Made by a program: the position numbers and the translations under genes. This document shows, piece after piece, positions 16,609-24,957 of a stretch of DNA of 35,931 nucleotides. The first letter of the stretch is position 1. Each line of letters begins with the position of its first letter. The notes beneath the pieces were generated by a model. That model was not told where the DNA came from. It ran no database searches and was given only the letters and a program-made list of their open reading frames with translations. Where the stretch lies: the NCBI GenBank assembly GCA_016712985.1, contig JADJQA010000052.1:1-35931 (forward strand). The letters are read 5' to 3'. Origin of the DNA: Sulfuritalea sp. GTDB taxonomy: Bacteria; Pseudomonadota; Gammaproteobacteria; Burkholderiales; Rhodocyclaceae.

Positions 16609-17366
16609 CTAGAATTTTTCCATGTAGGGCCGCAGATCGAGCTCATGCGTCCATGCGTCGCGGGGTTGCCGGTGCAGCATCCAGTAGGCATCGGCAATGT
16701 GATCGGGATTGAGGATGCCGTCCTGGTCTTTCAGGATGTAGCGTTCGGGAAACCGGTTGCGGGTGAACTAGGTGTCTATGACGCCGTCAATGATGGTGTG
16801 GGCAACGTGCACACCCATCGGGCCCAGTTCGCGCGCCATGCTCTGGGCCAGTGCACGCAGCGCCATCTTGCCACCCTAGAAGCCTGCAAAATTTGCACTG
16901 CCGCGCAACGAGGCGGTGGCTCCGTGAAGATGATGGTGCCTTTGTGCGGAACGCCCTTCTGTTCGGTTTGAATCTCGCGCGCGACCATGCGCCTGGCCAC
17001 CTCGCGTCCGTTCAAAAAGCCGGCCAGACAGGCCATTTCCCACATCTTGGTGTAGCGGCGCGCGGTTTCGGTCAGGATGCTGTTGGGTGAATTGGCGCCG
17101 ACGTTGAATACCAGCACCTCGATCGCGCCGATATTGGATTCGATGTGATCCACCAGCGCGATCACGTCGTCCTCCTTGCGTGCATCCGATCCAAAACCGT
17201 GCGCGATGCCGCCCTCTGCACGTATTTGTTCGAGCAGGGGTTTGAGCGTCTCGGCGGTTCGCCGGGTGACGCAGGTGACATAGCCTTCGCGCGCAAAGCG
17301 GCGCGCCACCGCGCCGCCGGTAGCGTCGCCGGCGCCTATGACCAGACAGACTCCTGATAGTGACAC
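16609..17366 (-). pseudogene. Short-chain dehydrogenase/reductase, inactivated
   Basis: Starting at 17366, MSLSGVCLVIGAGDATGGAV gives an NAD(P)-binding Rossmann start, followed by VLVFNVGANSP and KGTIIFT. A missing base around 16918-16925 then shifts the frame; the continuation reads GATASLRGSANFAGF, a TAG (16876-16878), GGKMALRALAQSMAREL, GVHVAHTIIDGVIDT, a second TAG (16768-16770), and finally PDHIADAYWMLHRQPRDAW to the natural stop at 16609. Restoring the base would give 253 codons, normal for an SDR. One frameshift plus two nonsense codons mean a real pseudogene, not a single read error. The Ser-Tyr-Lys active site is also disturbed (no clear Tyr-x-x-x-Lys). Confidence 0.88.
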
Positions 17367-17497
17367 GATGGATCTCCTCGGGTTCGGGGTGCGATGCCGC
17401 GCACTGGCGTCGGAAAATCCCGCTCCTTACCCGCGCGCTGATGCGTTGAAAGGGCATGGTACTCGGGATCGGCGGACAAATTATTTCGCGGCAGGAT

Positions 17498-17521
17498 ATT
17501 CCGGCGAAGGCCGGAATCCAG
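17498..17521. repeat. Dispersed palindromic repeat, copy 3
   Basis: ATTCCGGC, four bases, GCCGGAAT, CCAG, as at 3889-3915. It pairs with an inverted copy at 17565-17588, so the two units could form a larger hairpin with a 43-base loop. Confidence 0.7.
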
Positions 17522-17564
17522 ATTCCCGATCCTGTTGTTTCATCGCCGCGCTATTTGAACGCTT

Positions 17565-17588
17565 GATTCCGGCTTTCGCCGGAATGAC
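17565..17588. repeat. Dispersed palindromic repeat, copy 4 (inverted)
   Basis: GATTCCGGC, four bases, GCCGGAAT, GAC, reverse orientation relative to the copy at 17498-17521. Between them lie 43 bases without a gene. A head-to-head pair of REP-like palindromes is the usual arrangement of mobilised REP doublets. Confidence 0.7.
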
Positions 17589-17681
17589 GATTGACTGCGA
17601 TGGCTAACCTATTTCGGAGCCTCTGAGGAGTCGGCGCCGGCAGTCCGGCGAACCCCGGTCGAGCGCGCCACGGGGTTCACG

Positions 17682-17687
17682 TAGAAT
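17682..17687 (+). promoter_or_regulatory. Probable -10 box TAGAAT of the 5'-nucleotidase operon
   Basis: TAGAAT matches five of six bases of TATAAT and ends nine bases before the ATG at 17697. Transcription would begin about three bases before the start codon, giving a nearly leaderless message. No good -35 hexamer is seen, and no ribosome site precedes the ATG. Confidence 0.45.
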
Positions 17688-17696
17688 CGGCCCGCC

Positions 17697-19232
17697 ATGA
17701 TTGCCCTTGTTCTCCGCCTCCGCCGTTTTGCGCTTGCCTTGGCGCTGCTCGGTGTCGCCGCCTTCGGTCAGGCTCAGGACAAGGCTGCGCTCGCGACGAT
17801 CGTTGAAATCGGCCTGGTGCATGTCAATGACGTTTACCAGATAGCCCCTGTCGATCCCAAGGCGCCGCGCGGCGGCTTGGCGCGGCTGGCGGGCCTGGTC
17901 GAGAACTTGCGCCGGGAGCATCCTGCGACGCTCTTCGTCTTCGGCGGCGACACGCTGTCGCCCGGCGTCGAATCCGCGATGTTCAAGGGCGCGCAAATGA
18001 TGCGCGCCTGGAACGCGATGCGGCTCGACCTCGCCGTGCCCGGCAACCATGAATTCGATTTCGGCGAGGAGGTGGCGCGCGCGCGGCTCAGTGAATCGCG
18101 CTTTCCCTGGCTGGCGGCCAACATTCACGCGGAGCCGCCGCTGCCCATGATGAAGGCCTCCGAGCTGCGCGAGGTCGGCGGCGTGCGCGTGGGCTTCCTC
18201 GGCCTGATCACGCCAGACACTGTCACGCTGTCCAGGCCCGGCCCGCGCATCCGTTTCCAAGACCTGCTCGCCGCTGCCCGCCGCGAAGCCGCCATGCTGC
18301 GTGCGCAGGGCGCCGAGGCGGTGGTGGCGCTGACGCACACCAACCTGGCCGATGACCGCGAGCTGGCCGCCAGCGGCGTGGTCGACCTGATCCTCGGAGG
18401 CCACGAGCATTACCTGATCACCGAGCTGGCCGGGCGCACGCCGATCCTCAAGGCCGGCTCCGACGCCCGCGATGCGCTGCACGTGCGCCTGCGCTTCGTG
18501 CGGGAGGGCCAGCGCCATCGCCTGCTCGGCATGCACTGGGAGATCCTGCCGGTGGATGAGCGCTGGCCCGAGGATGCCGCGGTCAAGGCGGTGGCCGACG
18601 ATGTCGAACGCCAGGTCGGCGCGCGGCTCGGCGAGCGCGTCGCCGAAACCACGGTGGCGCTGGATGCGCGCGGCGAAACCCTGCGCCGCGGCGAATCCAA
18701 CATCGCCAACTTCGCCGCCGATGCCGTACGCGCTGCGCTGGGCGCCGACATCGCGCTGTTGAATGCCGGCGGTTTTCGCAGCGACCAGGTGCTCGGCCCC
18801 GGCCCGTTGACCCGGCGCGACATCGTCGCCCTGCTGCCTTTCCAGAATCCGCTGCTGCTGCTGGCCATCAGCGGCGCGCAATTGCGCGAGGCCCTCGAAC
18901 ACGGCCTCGATCGCCGCGTCGTGAATGGCCAGAGCGGAGCGTTGCCACATGCCTCGGGCCTGCGCATCGTCTATGACCCGGCGCTGCCCAGGGGACAACG
19001 CATCGTCGAGTTGACGGCCGGCGGCCAGCCCGTCGCGGCCGATGCGCAGTATCGGCTGGCCACCTCGAACTATCTCGCCGGCGGCGGCGACGGCTACGCC
19101 GTGCTGAAAGGCCTGCCGGTGCTGCGCGCGGCGGAAGGCTCGCCGCTGGAAACCGAAGTGCTGCTGCAGGCCATGGAGCGCGCCGGCAGCATCGCCCCGC
19201 GGACCGACGGACGCCTGCGCGCGCTGCGCTGA
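17697..19232 (+). CDS. 5'-nucleotidase/metallophosphoesterase (UshA family), secreted
   Basis: This 511-residue enzyme has an N-terminal signal peptide (RRFALALALLGVAAFGQAQ), a metallophosphoesterase domain and a 5'-nucleotidase C-terminal domain. Metal and catalytic motifs seen are LVHVNDVYQI (Asp45), FVFGGDTLSPG, VPGNHEFDFGEE, VALTHTNL and LGGHEH. The first motif has D-V-Y where most members have D-x-H, as in the FNDVY subgroup. The substrate domain has RRGESNIANFAADAVR, LLNAGGFRSD, LLPFQNPLLLLAISG and LAGGGDGY. It would release nucleosides from nucleotides in the periplasm. Its TGA overlaps the ATG of the next gene, a nucleoside transporter, which fits scavenging. Confidence 0.92.
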   Translation: MIALVLRLRRFALALALLGVAAFGQAQDKAALATIVEIGLVHVNDVYQIAPVDPKAPRGGLARLAGLVENLRREHPATLFVFGGDTLSPGVESAMFKGAQMMRAWNAMRLDLAVPGNHEFDFGEEVARARLSESRFPWLAANIHAEPPLPMMKASELREVGGVRVGFLGLITPDTVTLSRPGPRIRFQDLLAAARREAAMLRAQGAEAVVALTHTNLADDRELAASGVVDLILGGHEHYLITELAGRTPILKAGSDARDALHVRLRFVREGQRHRLLGMHWEILPVDERWPEDAAVKAVADDVERQVGARLGERVAETTVALDARGETLRRGESNIANFAADAVRAALGADIALLNAGGFRSDQVLGPGPLTRRDIVALLPFQNPLLLLAISGAQLREALEHGLDRRVVNGQSGALPHASGLRIVYDPALPRGQRIVELTAGGQPVAADAQYRLATSNYLAGGGDGYAVLKGLPVLRAAEGSPLETEVLLQAMERAGSIAPRTDGRLRALR

Positions 19233-20473
19233 TGGGCGGCCTGCACGGCATCTTCGGCTACGTGGTGTTCCTTGCCCTGGCCTGGGCGATCTCGGAGAAC
19301 CGCCGCGCCGTGCCCTGGCGCACGGTGGCTGGTGGCGTGCTGCTGCAAGCGGCGCTGGCCGTCGTCATCCTCAAGCTGCCCGGCGCGCGAGATCTGTTCG
19401 CGGCGATGAACGACGCGCTGCTGGCGCTGGAAAGGGCCACGCGCGCTGGCACCGCGATGGTCTTCGGCTACCTCGGCGGCGGTCCGCTGCCCTTCGCCGA
19501 GACGACGGCGGGTGCCAGCTTCGTGCTGGCCTTCCAGGCCCTGCCCATCGTGCTGGTGATGAGCGCGCTCTCGGCCCTGCTGTTCCACTGGCGCATCCTG
19601 CCGCTGCTGGTGCGCGGCATGTCCTGGCTGCTCGAGCGGACGCTGGGCGTGGGCGGCGCGGTGGGCATCTCGACGGCGGCGAATGTCTTCGTCGGCATGG
19701 TCGAGGCGCCGCTGCTGGTCAAACCCTATCTGGCGCGCGTCAATCGCGGCGAGCTGTTCATCATCCTCGCCGGCGGCATGGCCGGCGTCGCCGGCACCGT
19801 GATGGCGCTCTACGCCGGCATCATCGGCCCGCGCGTGCCCGGCGCGCTGGGCCACATCCTCGCCGCTTCCTTCATCAGCGCGCCCGCCGCCATCGTCTTC
19901 GCCGTACTGATGGTGCCGCCCGTGGGCGAGCCCACCGGGCGCAATGTCAGCCTGCCGCAGGTCGATGGCAGCAGCATGGACGCCGTCACGCGCGGCACGA
20001 TGGAGGGCCTGCAATTGCTGCTCAACATCGTCGCCATGCTGATCGTGCTGGTGGCCCTGGTGGCGCTGGCCAACGCGCTGCTCGGCCTGTTGCCGCACGC
20101 GGGGGCGCCGCGGTCGCTGCAACGCATCCTGGGCGGGATCATGGCGCCGCTGGCCTGGCTGGCCGGCGTCAGTTGGGCCGAGGCATCCACCGCCGGTGCG
20201 CTGCTCGGCACCAAGACCGTGCTCAACGAACTCGTCGCCTACCTAGAGCTTGCGGGTCTGCCGGCGGATGCCCTGTCCGAACGCAGCCGCGTGATCATGA
20301 CCTACGCGCTGTGCGGATTCGCCAACCTCGGCAGCCTCGGCATCATGATCGGCGGTTTGACCACGATGGTGCCGGAACGCCGCGCCGAGATCCTCGAACT
20401 CGGCCCGCGCACGCTGGTCGCCGGCACGCTGGCGACGCTGTCCTGCGGGGCGGTCGTGGGGGTGTTGCTCTAG
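19232..20473 (+). CDS. NupC-type concentrative nucleoside transporter (CNT family)
   Basis: This is a 413-residue inner-membrane protein with N-terminal, core and gate domains of CNT transporters, which import nucleosides with H+ or Na+. Seen are VFGYLGGGPLPF with LAFQALPIVLVMSALSALLF, GVGGAVGISTAANVFVGMVEAPLLVKPYL (substrate hairpin), LFIILAGGMAGVAGTVMALY, GVSWAEASTAGALLGTKTVLNELVAY and TYALCGFANLGSLGIMIGGL. The start codon overlaps the 5'-nucleotidase stop (TGATG), so the two are translationally coupled: the nucleotidase would make nucleosides that this protein takes up. Confidence 0.94.
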   Translation: MGGLHGIFGYVVFLALAWAISENRRAVPWRTVAGGVLLQAALAVVILKLPGARDLFAAMNDALLALERATRAGTAMVFGYLGGGPLPFAETTAGASFVLAFQALPIVLVMSALSALLFHWRILPLLVRGMSWLLERTLGVGGAVGISTAANVFVGMVEAPLLVKPYLARVNRGELFIILAGGMAGVAGTVMALYAGIIGPRVPGALGHILAASFISAPAAIVFAVLMVPPVGEPTGRNVSLPQVDGSSMDAVTRGTMEGLQLLLNIVAMLIVLVALVALANALLGLLPHAGAPRSLQRILGGIMAPLAWLAGVSWAEASTAGALLGTKTVLNELVAYLELAGLPADALSERSRVIMTYALCGFANLGSLGIMIGGLTTMVPERRAEILELGPRTLVAGTLATLSCGAVVGVLL

Positions 20474-20483
20474 GCGCCGAAAT

Positions 20484-20640
20484 TCAGGTGGACAGCTTGC
20501 GTCCCAGGCGTTGCTCGACGGCATCGATCTTCGACTTGATGCGCCCGCCGGGGCCGGCGCGGTAGTCGATCTTGATCTGCGTGCTGATGCGCTCGCAATC
20601 CATCTGCATGGCTTCGAAGCAGGCGCTCAGTCCGTCGTCG
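20484..20640 (-). pseudogene. Thiamine-binding (MTH1187/YqgV) family remnant, C-terminal end only
   Basis: The minus strand into the TGA at 20484-20486 reads LSACFEAMQMDCERIST, IKIDYRAGPGGRIKSKIDAV and EQRLGRKLST. This matches the end of DUF77/MTH1187 thiamine-binding proteins (CFEAM--DCERIS--IKVDYR-G---RI--KV--VE-KLGR). The first half of the domain is missing: upstream the sequence belongs to a different frame and gene (20627-20854). No start codon with a ribosome site is present, so it is a truncated relic. Confidence 0.65.
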
Positions 20641-20854
20641 TCGGCTTCCTGCCCATGGCGAACTTGATGCCGAGAAGTACGGCGGGCGCCAGATGCCAGA
20701 ACACGTCGAAGATGTCGATCGGCCGCGAGAGCCGGCCCTCCGCCAGCATCCGCGCCTTTTCCACCAGGTGCGGTTCAGGCACGAAGGGCGCGCCGAGCAT
20801 CAGCACCGCGACGGCGACAAGTAGTGGATAGGGAATCCGGTGCAGCCAGCGCAT
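20627..20854 (-). CDS. Small conserved membrane protein
   Basis: This 75-residue protein has a hydrophobic segment near the N-terminus (IPYPLLVAVAVLMLGAPFV) and another near the C-terminus (VFWHLAPAVLLGIKFAM), joined by a conserved polar stretch (PEPHLVEKARMLAEGRLSRPIDIFD). I recall this PEPHL-EK-RML---L-RPIDIFD pattern from small proteobacterial proteins sometimes labelled as RND-transporter related, but the function is not known. AAGGAGG sits ideally before the ATG at 20854. The last residues (GRKPTTTD) overlap the thiamine-binding relic and may be a rewritten tail. Confidence 0.7.
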   Translation of the reverse strand: MRWLHRIPYPLLVAVAVLMLGAPFVPEPHLVEKARMLAEGRLSRPIDIFDVFWHLAPAVLLGIKFAMGRKPTTTD

Positions 20855-20929
20855 GGTGCCTCCTTGGGTAGCGTGGCGGCCATTATCGCCCGACCGGCAC
20901 AGACCCGGCCCGCCGTGCCCCGGCCGTCA

Positions 20930-20985
20930 CCGGCAGGCCCGTGGCTTCGTCGGGGTTTCACATTCCTGCGCCCCGGGCCTGCCGG
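20930..20985. repeat. Perfect 12-bp inverted repeat with 32-base loop
   Basis: CCGGCAGGCCCG (20930-20941) and CGGGCCTGCCGG (20974-20985) are exact complements. They lie between the divergent small membrane protein gene and creA. It may be a structured leader, a regulatory site or an element end; nothing else supports a choice. Confidence 0.35.
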
Positions 20986-21087
20986 CGCCGACCTTCGACA
21001 GCCCCGAGCGCCTCCCAAAAGCTGCGAGAATCGATGCACCAGCATCGAGCCGGGATTCCGCCCCGGCGGCCCAATCAAGGAATCATC

Positions 21088-21557
21088 GTGCGCAATCGAA
21101 ATCATTCAATCGCCGTCACCACGCTTTTCGTCCTGGCCGCGTCGCCGGCAGCGGCCGACACCGTCGGCTGTGTCACCACGGCCTGGAAGCTGATCGGCTC
21201 GAACCACAAGATCTGCGTCGAGGCCTTCCGCGATCCGCGGGTGCCCGGCGTTACCTGCCACGTCAGCCAGGCCCGGACCGGCGGCGTGGCCGGCAGCTTC
21301 GGCCTGGCCCAGGACCCGTCGGAGTTCTCGCTGGCCTGCCGGCAGACCGGCCCCATTTCCTTGCCCGAGAAGCTGGGCAAGGAGGAAACCGTGTTTCCGA
21401 GGACACCTCGGTGCTGTTCAAGGAAACCCGCGTGGTGCGCATGTGGGACGAGAAGAACCGGGTGCTGGTCTACCTGGCGATCAGCCGCAAGCTGATCGAA
21501 GGCGCTCCGGCAAACGCGATCTCGACCGTGCCCGTGATGCCCTGGGGCGCGCGCTAG
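21088..21557 (+). pseudogene. creA: CreA family periplasmic protein, single-base frameshift
   Basis: The GTG at 21088 follows AAGGA and opens a signal peptide (SIAVTTLFVLAASPAAAD). The mature part is typical CreA: VGCVTTAWKLIGSNHKICVE, VPGVTCHVSQARTGGVAGS, GLAQDPSEFSLACRQTGPI, LPEKLGKEETVF. Within GTGTTTCC (21391-21398) one T appears missing, and the rest (SEDTSVLFKETRVVRMWDEK, RVLVYLAISRKLIEG, NAISTVPVMPW) continues in another frame to the TAG at 21555. Restoring one base gives 156 residues, the normal size. The homopolymer context makes a sequencing error possible. CreA function is unknown. Confidence 0.88.
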
Positions 21558-21573
21558 CCGCGCGCTTCGGGAT

Positions 21574-21744
21574 CGCCGTATCACCGGCGCCGACATCCCG
21601 GTGCGCCTTGCCGCAACGCTGGGCGGCAGCGCGGAATCCTGGCTGCACATGCAGGCGCAGTACGATCTCGCTGCATCAGAGAAGGCGTTGAAGCAAGTGA
21701 TTGCCAAGATCCAGCCGCTGGAGGCCGCCGAGGAGGCGGCCTGA
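21574..21744 (+). pseudogene. HigA-type antitoxin remnant (C-terminal half)
   Basis: Immediately after creA, a frame without start codon reads RRITGADIPVRLAATLGGSA, ESWLHMQAQYDLAASEKAL and ends at the TGA at 21742. This resembles the end of the HTH and the tail of HigA/VapI antitoxins (RR-IS-DMALRLA-ALG-SPE-WL-LQ-QYDL). The first half, with the recognition helix, and the toxin are missing. The stop codon lies in the palindrome CCTGATTTCAAATCAGG (21740-21756). Confidence 0.55.
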
Positions 21745-21792
21745 TTTCAAATCAGGAATCCGATTCGCGCCCGGTCCCGGCGACCATCCAAT

Positions 21793-22677
21793 TCAGGCCA
21801 GCGCCGCGCGCAGCCGTGGCCACAGCAGGTTGATCGCCAGGCCGGCCATCACCAGCGCGGCGGCGGCCAGCTTCCAGGGCGGCAGCGCTTCATTCAGCAT
21901 CAGCGCCGCGCCGCCCATGCCGAACACCGGCACCAGCAGGGCCATCGGCGTGATCGTCGCCGCCGGGTGGCGCGCCAGCAGCCAGCCCCAGGCCGCATAG
22001 CCGAACAGCGAATTGCCCCAGGACTGGTAGGCCACCGCCGCCCAGGTCGCCGCGTCGGCCGCCCGCAGCGCCGCCGAGATCGCCTCCCGGCCCTCGACCC
22101 ACAGCGACAGCGCAATCAGCGGCGGCACGGCGAAGGCGCTGGACCAGACCACGTAGGCGAGGATGTTGGCCGGCGCACCCTGTTTCGCCGTGATGTTGCC
22201 GCCGGCCCACGAAAACGCCGCCAGCAGCACCAGCAACAGGCCGAGCGGCGTGGTGCTGCCGTCCGTATGCAGGATGATGATGGCGATTCCCGCCGAGGCG
22301 AGCAGCAGGGCGAACCACTGGAAAATGCGCACCCGCTCGCCGGCGAGGCGCATCGACAGGCCGATGGTGAAGAACACCTGGACCTGGATCACCAGCGAGG
22401 CCAGGCCCGGCGAGATATGGCCGTACATCGCGACATACAGCAGGCCGAACTGGCCGACCCCGATCAGCAGGCCGTAGAGCGCCAGGTTGCCCAGCGGCAC
22501 CGCCGGGCGCGCCAGGAAAAACAGGGCGGGGAACAGCACGAGGCCGAAGCGCAAGGCCGCGAACAGCAGAGGCGGCAAGTGCCCGAGCGCGAGCTTGATG
22601 ACCACGAAGTTGGTGCCCCAGACGGCGACCACGGCGAGCGCGAGCAGGAAGTGGCGCAGGGGAAGGGCGGCGGGCAT
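21793..22677 (-). CDS. eamA: EamA-type exporter (cysteine/O-acetylserine exporter-like)
   Basis: This 294-residue protein with about ten membrane segments closely follows E. coli EamA along its length: VVAVWGTNFVVIKLALGHLPPLL, FALRFGLVLFPALFFLARP-type segment, GLASLVIQVQVFFTI, LLLVLLAAFSWAGGNITAKQ and LLVPVFGMGGAALMLNE. EamA exports cysteine pathway metabolites; assigning the same substrate here rests on overall similarity. It stands alone, convergent with creA, and its start is the ATG at 22677. The first exporter in the window (787-1683) belongs to a different DMT branch. Confidence 0.88.
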   Translation of the reverse strand: MPAALPLRHFLLALAVVAVWGTNFVVIKLALGHLPPLLFAALRFGLVLFPALFFLARPAVPLGNLALYGLLIGVGQFGLLYVAMYGHISPGLASLVIQVQVFFTIGLSMRLAGERVRIFQWFALLLASAGIAIIILHTDGSTTPLGLLLVLLAAFSWAGGNITAKQGAPANILAYVVWSSAFAVPPLIALSLWVEGREAISAALRAADAATWAAVAYQSWGNSLFGYAAWGWLLARHPAATITPMALLVPVFGMGGAALMLNEALPPWKLAAAALVMAGLAINLLWPRLRAALA

Positions 22678-22876
22678 GCGGGGATTGTCGCATGCGGAAA
22701 TTCCAATTCAAGGCGGGCGCCTTTGGCCTCCATCAGGCGATCAGGAAATCGTGGTGGCACGGATCGCAGTAACGGCACCGCGAGTCCGACCGGGCAGTGA
22801 AGTAACCCCGCCACTTGCAATCGCCACGCATCACCGCCATATTCCAAGCTGTTTCCCCTACCTGATGGAGAACTCC

Positions 22877-23563
22877 ATGCGTATGCGCCTGCTCGCGGTA
22901 CTTGCCTTTGCGGCCACCCTGCTTTCCGGCTGCGGCTACAACCAGATCCAGATCAACGACGAGGCGGTGACCGCCGCGTGGTCGGAAGTCCTGAACCAGT
23001 ACAAGCGCCGCGCCGACCTGATTCCCAATCTGGTGTCCGTGGTGCAGGGCTACGCCAGTCACGAGAAGGAAGTGCTGACGCGGGTGACCGAAGCGCGCGC
23101 CAATGTCGCGGGGCTGAAGGCCACGCCCGAGCTGATCAATGACCCGGAGGCCTTTGCCAGATTCCAGAAGGCCCAGGGGGAACTCGGCGGCGCGCTGTCG
23201 CGCCTGCTGGTGGTCGCGGAAAACTACCCGAACCTCAAGGCCGATGCCAACTTCCGCGATTTGCAGGCGCAGGTGGAAGGCACCGAGAACCGCATCACCG
23301 TGGCGCGCAATCGCTATATCAAGTCGGTGCAGGACTACAACGTTTCGGTGCGCACCTTTCCCAACAGCCTGACGGCCGGCGTGATGGGCTGGAAGACCAA
23401 GGCCAATTTCACGGTCGAGGATGAAAAGCCATGTCTTCGCCGCCGACCATCAGGTTCGACGCGCCCTCCGGCAAGCCGCCTGCCCCCGCTCCGGCTGCCC
23501 CCGCCCCGCCCCGCTCCGACGGCTCCTGCTCCGGCTGCCCCCGGTGCTCCCGGCTATTCTTAA
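22877..23563 (+). CDS. lemA: LemA family lipoprotein, tail partly out of ancestral frame
   Basis: The start at 22877 follows GGAG; the signal sequence ends in LLSGC, a lipobox, so the protein is a membrane-anchored lipoprotein. The LemA helical body is complete (YNQIQINDEAVTAAWSEVLN, YKRRADLIPNLVSVVQGYA, SRLLVVAENYPNLKADANF, ENRITVARNRYIKSVQDYNV, VMGWKTKANFTVEDEK). After EDEK the frame appears to slip: the next frame encodes AMSSPPTIRFDAPSGKPPAP, as expected for LemA, while the open frame gives PCLRRRPSG and then returns to an Ala/Pro tail ending GAPGYS. Two compensating single-base changes would explain this. It starts a three-gene operon with two TPM proteins. Confidence 0.88.
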   Translation: MRMRLLAVLAFAATLLSGCGYNQIQINDEAVTAAWSEVLNQYKRRADLIPNLVSVVQGYASHEKEVLTRVTEARANVAGLKATPELINDPEAFARFQKAQGELGGALSRLLVVAENYPNLKADANFRDLQAQVEGTENRITVARNRYIKSVQDYNVSVRTFPNSLTAGVMGWKTKANFTVEDEKPCLRRRPSGSTRPPASRLPPLRLPPPRPAPTAPAPAAPGAPGYS

Positions 23564-24433
23564 GTGCGTTGCATCCGCGCCGGTCTGCTGACGCTGCTCT
23601 GGCTGGCGCTGCTGCCGGCCGGCGGCATTGCCGCGGAGCCGGTGCCGCTGCCGGCGCTGAGTTCGCGCGTAACCGACCTGACCGGCACGCTGGACGCGAC
23701 CCAGCGCGGTGGGCTGGAGGAGCAACTCGCCGCCATCGATCGCGCCGGGCGCGGGCAGATCGCCGTGCTGCTGCTGCCGACTACCCAACCCGAGGCCATC
23801 GAGCAATTCGGCATTCGCCTCGCCGAAGCCTGGAAGATCGGACACAAGGGCGCCGACAATGGCGTCATCGTCATCGTCGCGAAGAATGACCGCAAGATGC
23901 GCATCGAAGTCGGCTATGGACTGGAAGGCGTGATTCCCGACGCGGTGGCCAGGCGCATCATCGCCGAGCGCATGGCGCCGCTGTTCAAGCAGGGCGATTT
24001 CTTCGGCGGTCTGCGTGCCGCGATCGAGGCGCTCGACGCCGCCATCGGCGGTCCGGCGTCGGGCACGGCGCCGCTGACCGGGCCGGCGATCCCCGATTCG
24101 GCCGTCGCACCGGACCGCACCAGCGGCGAGAATCCGGACTGGATTACCTGGCTGTTCGGCACGCTGGTCGCGGCCGGTGTGCTGCGCATGATGTTCGGCC
24201 TGCTCGGTTCGCTGGCCGCGGCGGTCGTCGGCGGCTGGCTCGGCTTCATGGTCTTCGGTTCGCTGGCCGTCGCCGTCGGCGCCGCGGTGGTGGTCTTCCT
24301 GTTTTCCTTCGTCAACCTGTTTTCCGGTGGCGGCAGGGGCGGCGGCTCGGGCGGGGGATTCTCCAGCGGGGGCGGCGGCTTCAGCGGGGGTGGCGGCAGC
24401 TTTGGCGGCGGCGGCGCCTCGGGGAGTTGGTGA
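23564..24433 (+). CDS. TPM domain protein with Gly-rich C-terminus (YgcG family)
   Basis: This 289-residue protein starts with GTG directly after the lemA stop. A signal peptide (GLLTLLWLALLPAGGIAAE) leads to the TPM domain (about 30-165: LSSRVTDLTGTLDATQ, GQIAVLLLPTTQPEAIEQFG, RLAEAWKIGHKGADNGVIVI, MRIEVGYGLEGVIPDAVARR, PLFKQGDFFGGL). Two membrane segments follow (about 195-250), then a tail of Gly and Ser repeats. The topology places TPM outside the inner membrane. LemA and TPM proteins occur together widely; roles in envelope maintenance or photosystem repair-like processes are proposed, but not settled. Confidence 0.9.
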   Translation: MRCIRAGLLTLLWLALLPAGGIAAEPVPLPALSSRVTDLTGTLDATQRGGLEEQLAAIDRAGRGQIAVLLLPTTQPEAIEQFGIRLAEAWKIGHKGADNGVIVIVAKNDRKMRIEVGYGLEGVIPDAVARRIIAERMAPLFKQGDFFGGLRAAIEALDAAIGGPASGTAPLTGPAIPDSAVAPDRTSGENPDWITWLFGTLVAAGVLRMMFGLLGSLAAAVVGGWLGFMVFGSLAVAVGAAVVVFLFSFVNLFSGGGRGGGSGGGFSSGGGGFSGGGGSFGGGGASGSW

Positions 24434-24434
24434 C

Positions 24435-24932
24435 ATGAAGCTGATCCGTTTGTTCAAGCATCTGCTGCTGCCGGACTGGTGGGTGCAGCGGGTATTTGCG
24501 GGCGCCGATCTGGCGGCCATCGGTACGGCGATCGCCGCCTGCGAGAAATCGCACCGGGGTGAATTGCGCTTCGTGGTGGAAGGCTCCCTGCCGGTTTCCG
24601 CGCTTTGGCAGGGCCAATCCTCCCGAATGCGCGCGGTTGACCTGTTCGCCAGCCAGCGCGTATGGGACACCGAGGAGAACTCCGGCATCCTGATCTACGT
24701 GCAATTGGTCGATCATCGCGTCGAAATACTTGCCGATCGCGGCATTGCGGCGCGCGTGCCGCAGGCCGAATGGGATGCCGTCTGCCGCGGCATGGAGGCG
24801 AGCTTCCGCGACGGCGACTGGCGGCGCGGCGCCTTGCAGGCCGTGACCCGCGCCGGCGAACTGCTGGCCGGCCACTTCCCCGCAAGCGGCAACAACCCCA
24901 ACGAATTGCCGGATCAGCCGCTGGTTATTTAG
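24435..24932 (+). CDS. Second TPM domain protein, short form
   Basis: This 165-residue protein begins one base after the preceding stop. It has no signal peptide and consists almost only of a TPM domain: DLAAIGTAIAACEKSHRGELRFVVEG, ASQRVWDTEENSGILIYVQL, HRVEILADRGIAARVPQAEW and SFRDGDWRRGALQAVTRAGELLAGHFP. It is the third gene of the lemA operon. Small TPM partners in this position are common in betaproteobacteria. Without a signal peptide it would act on the cytoplasmic face. Confidence 0.88.
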   Translation: MKLIRLFKHLLLPDWWVQRVFAGADLAAIGTAIAACEKSHRGELRFVVEGSLPVSALWQGQSSRMRAVDLFASQRVWDTEENSGILIYVQLVDHRVEILADRGIAARVPQAEWDAVCRGMEASFRDGDWRRGALQAVTRAGELLAGHFPASGNNPNELPDQPLVI

Positions 24933-24957
24933 GGCGGCACGGGGTACCCCGGATTCG

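Noticed and set aside
17604..18998. 464-codon minus-strand frame opposite the 5'-nucleotidase
   Set aside because: Same GC-shadow effect; the plus strand has all metallophosphoesterase motifs.
22733..22840. Cys-rich 35-codon frame on the minus strand (CRYCDPCHHDF)
   Set aside because: The Cys pattern hints at a zinc knuckle, but there is no ribosome site, it is antisense to the lemA leader, and no family is recognised.
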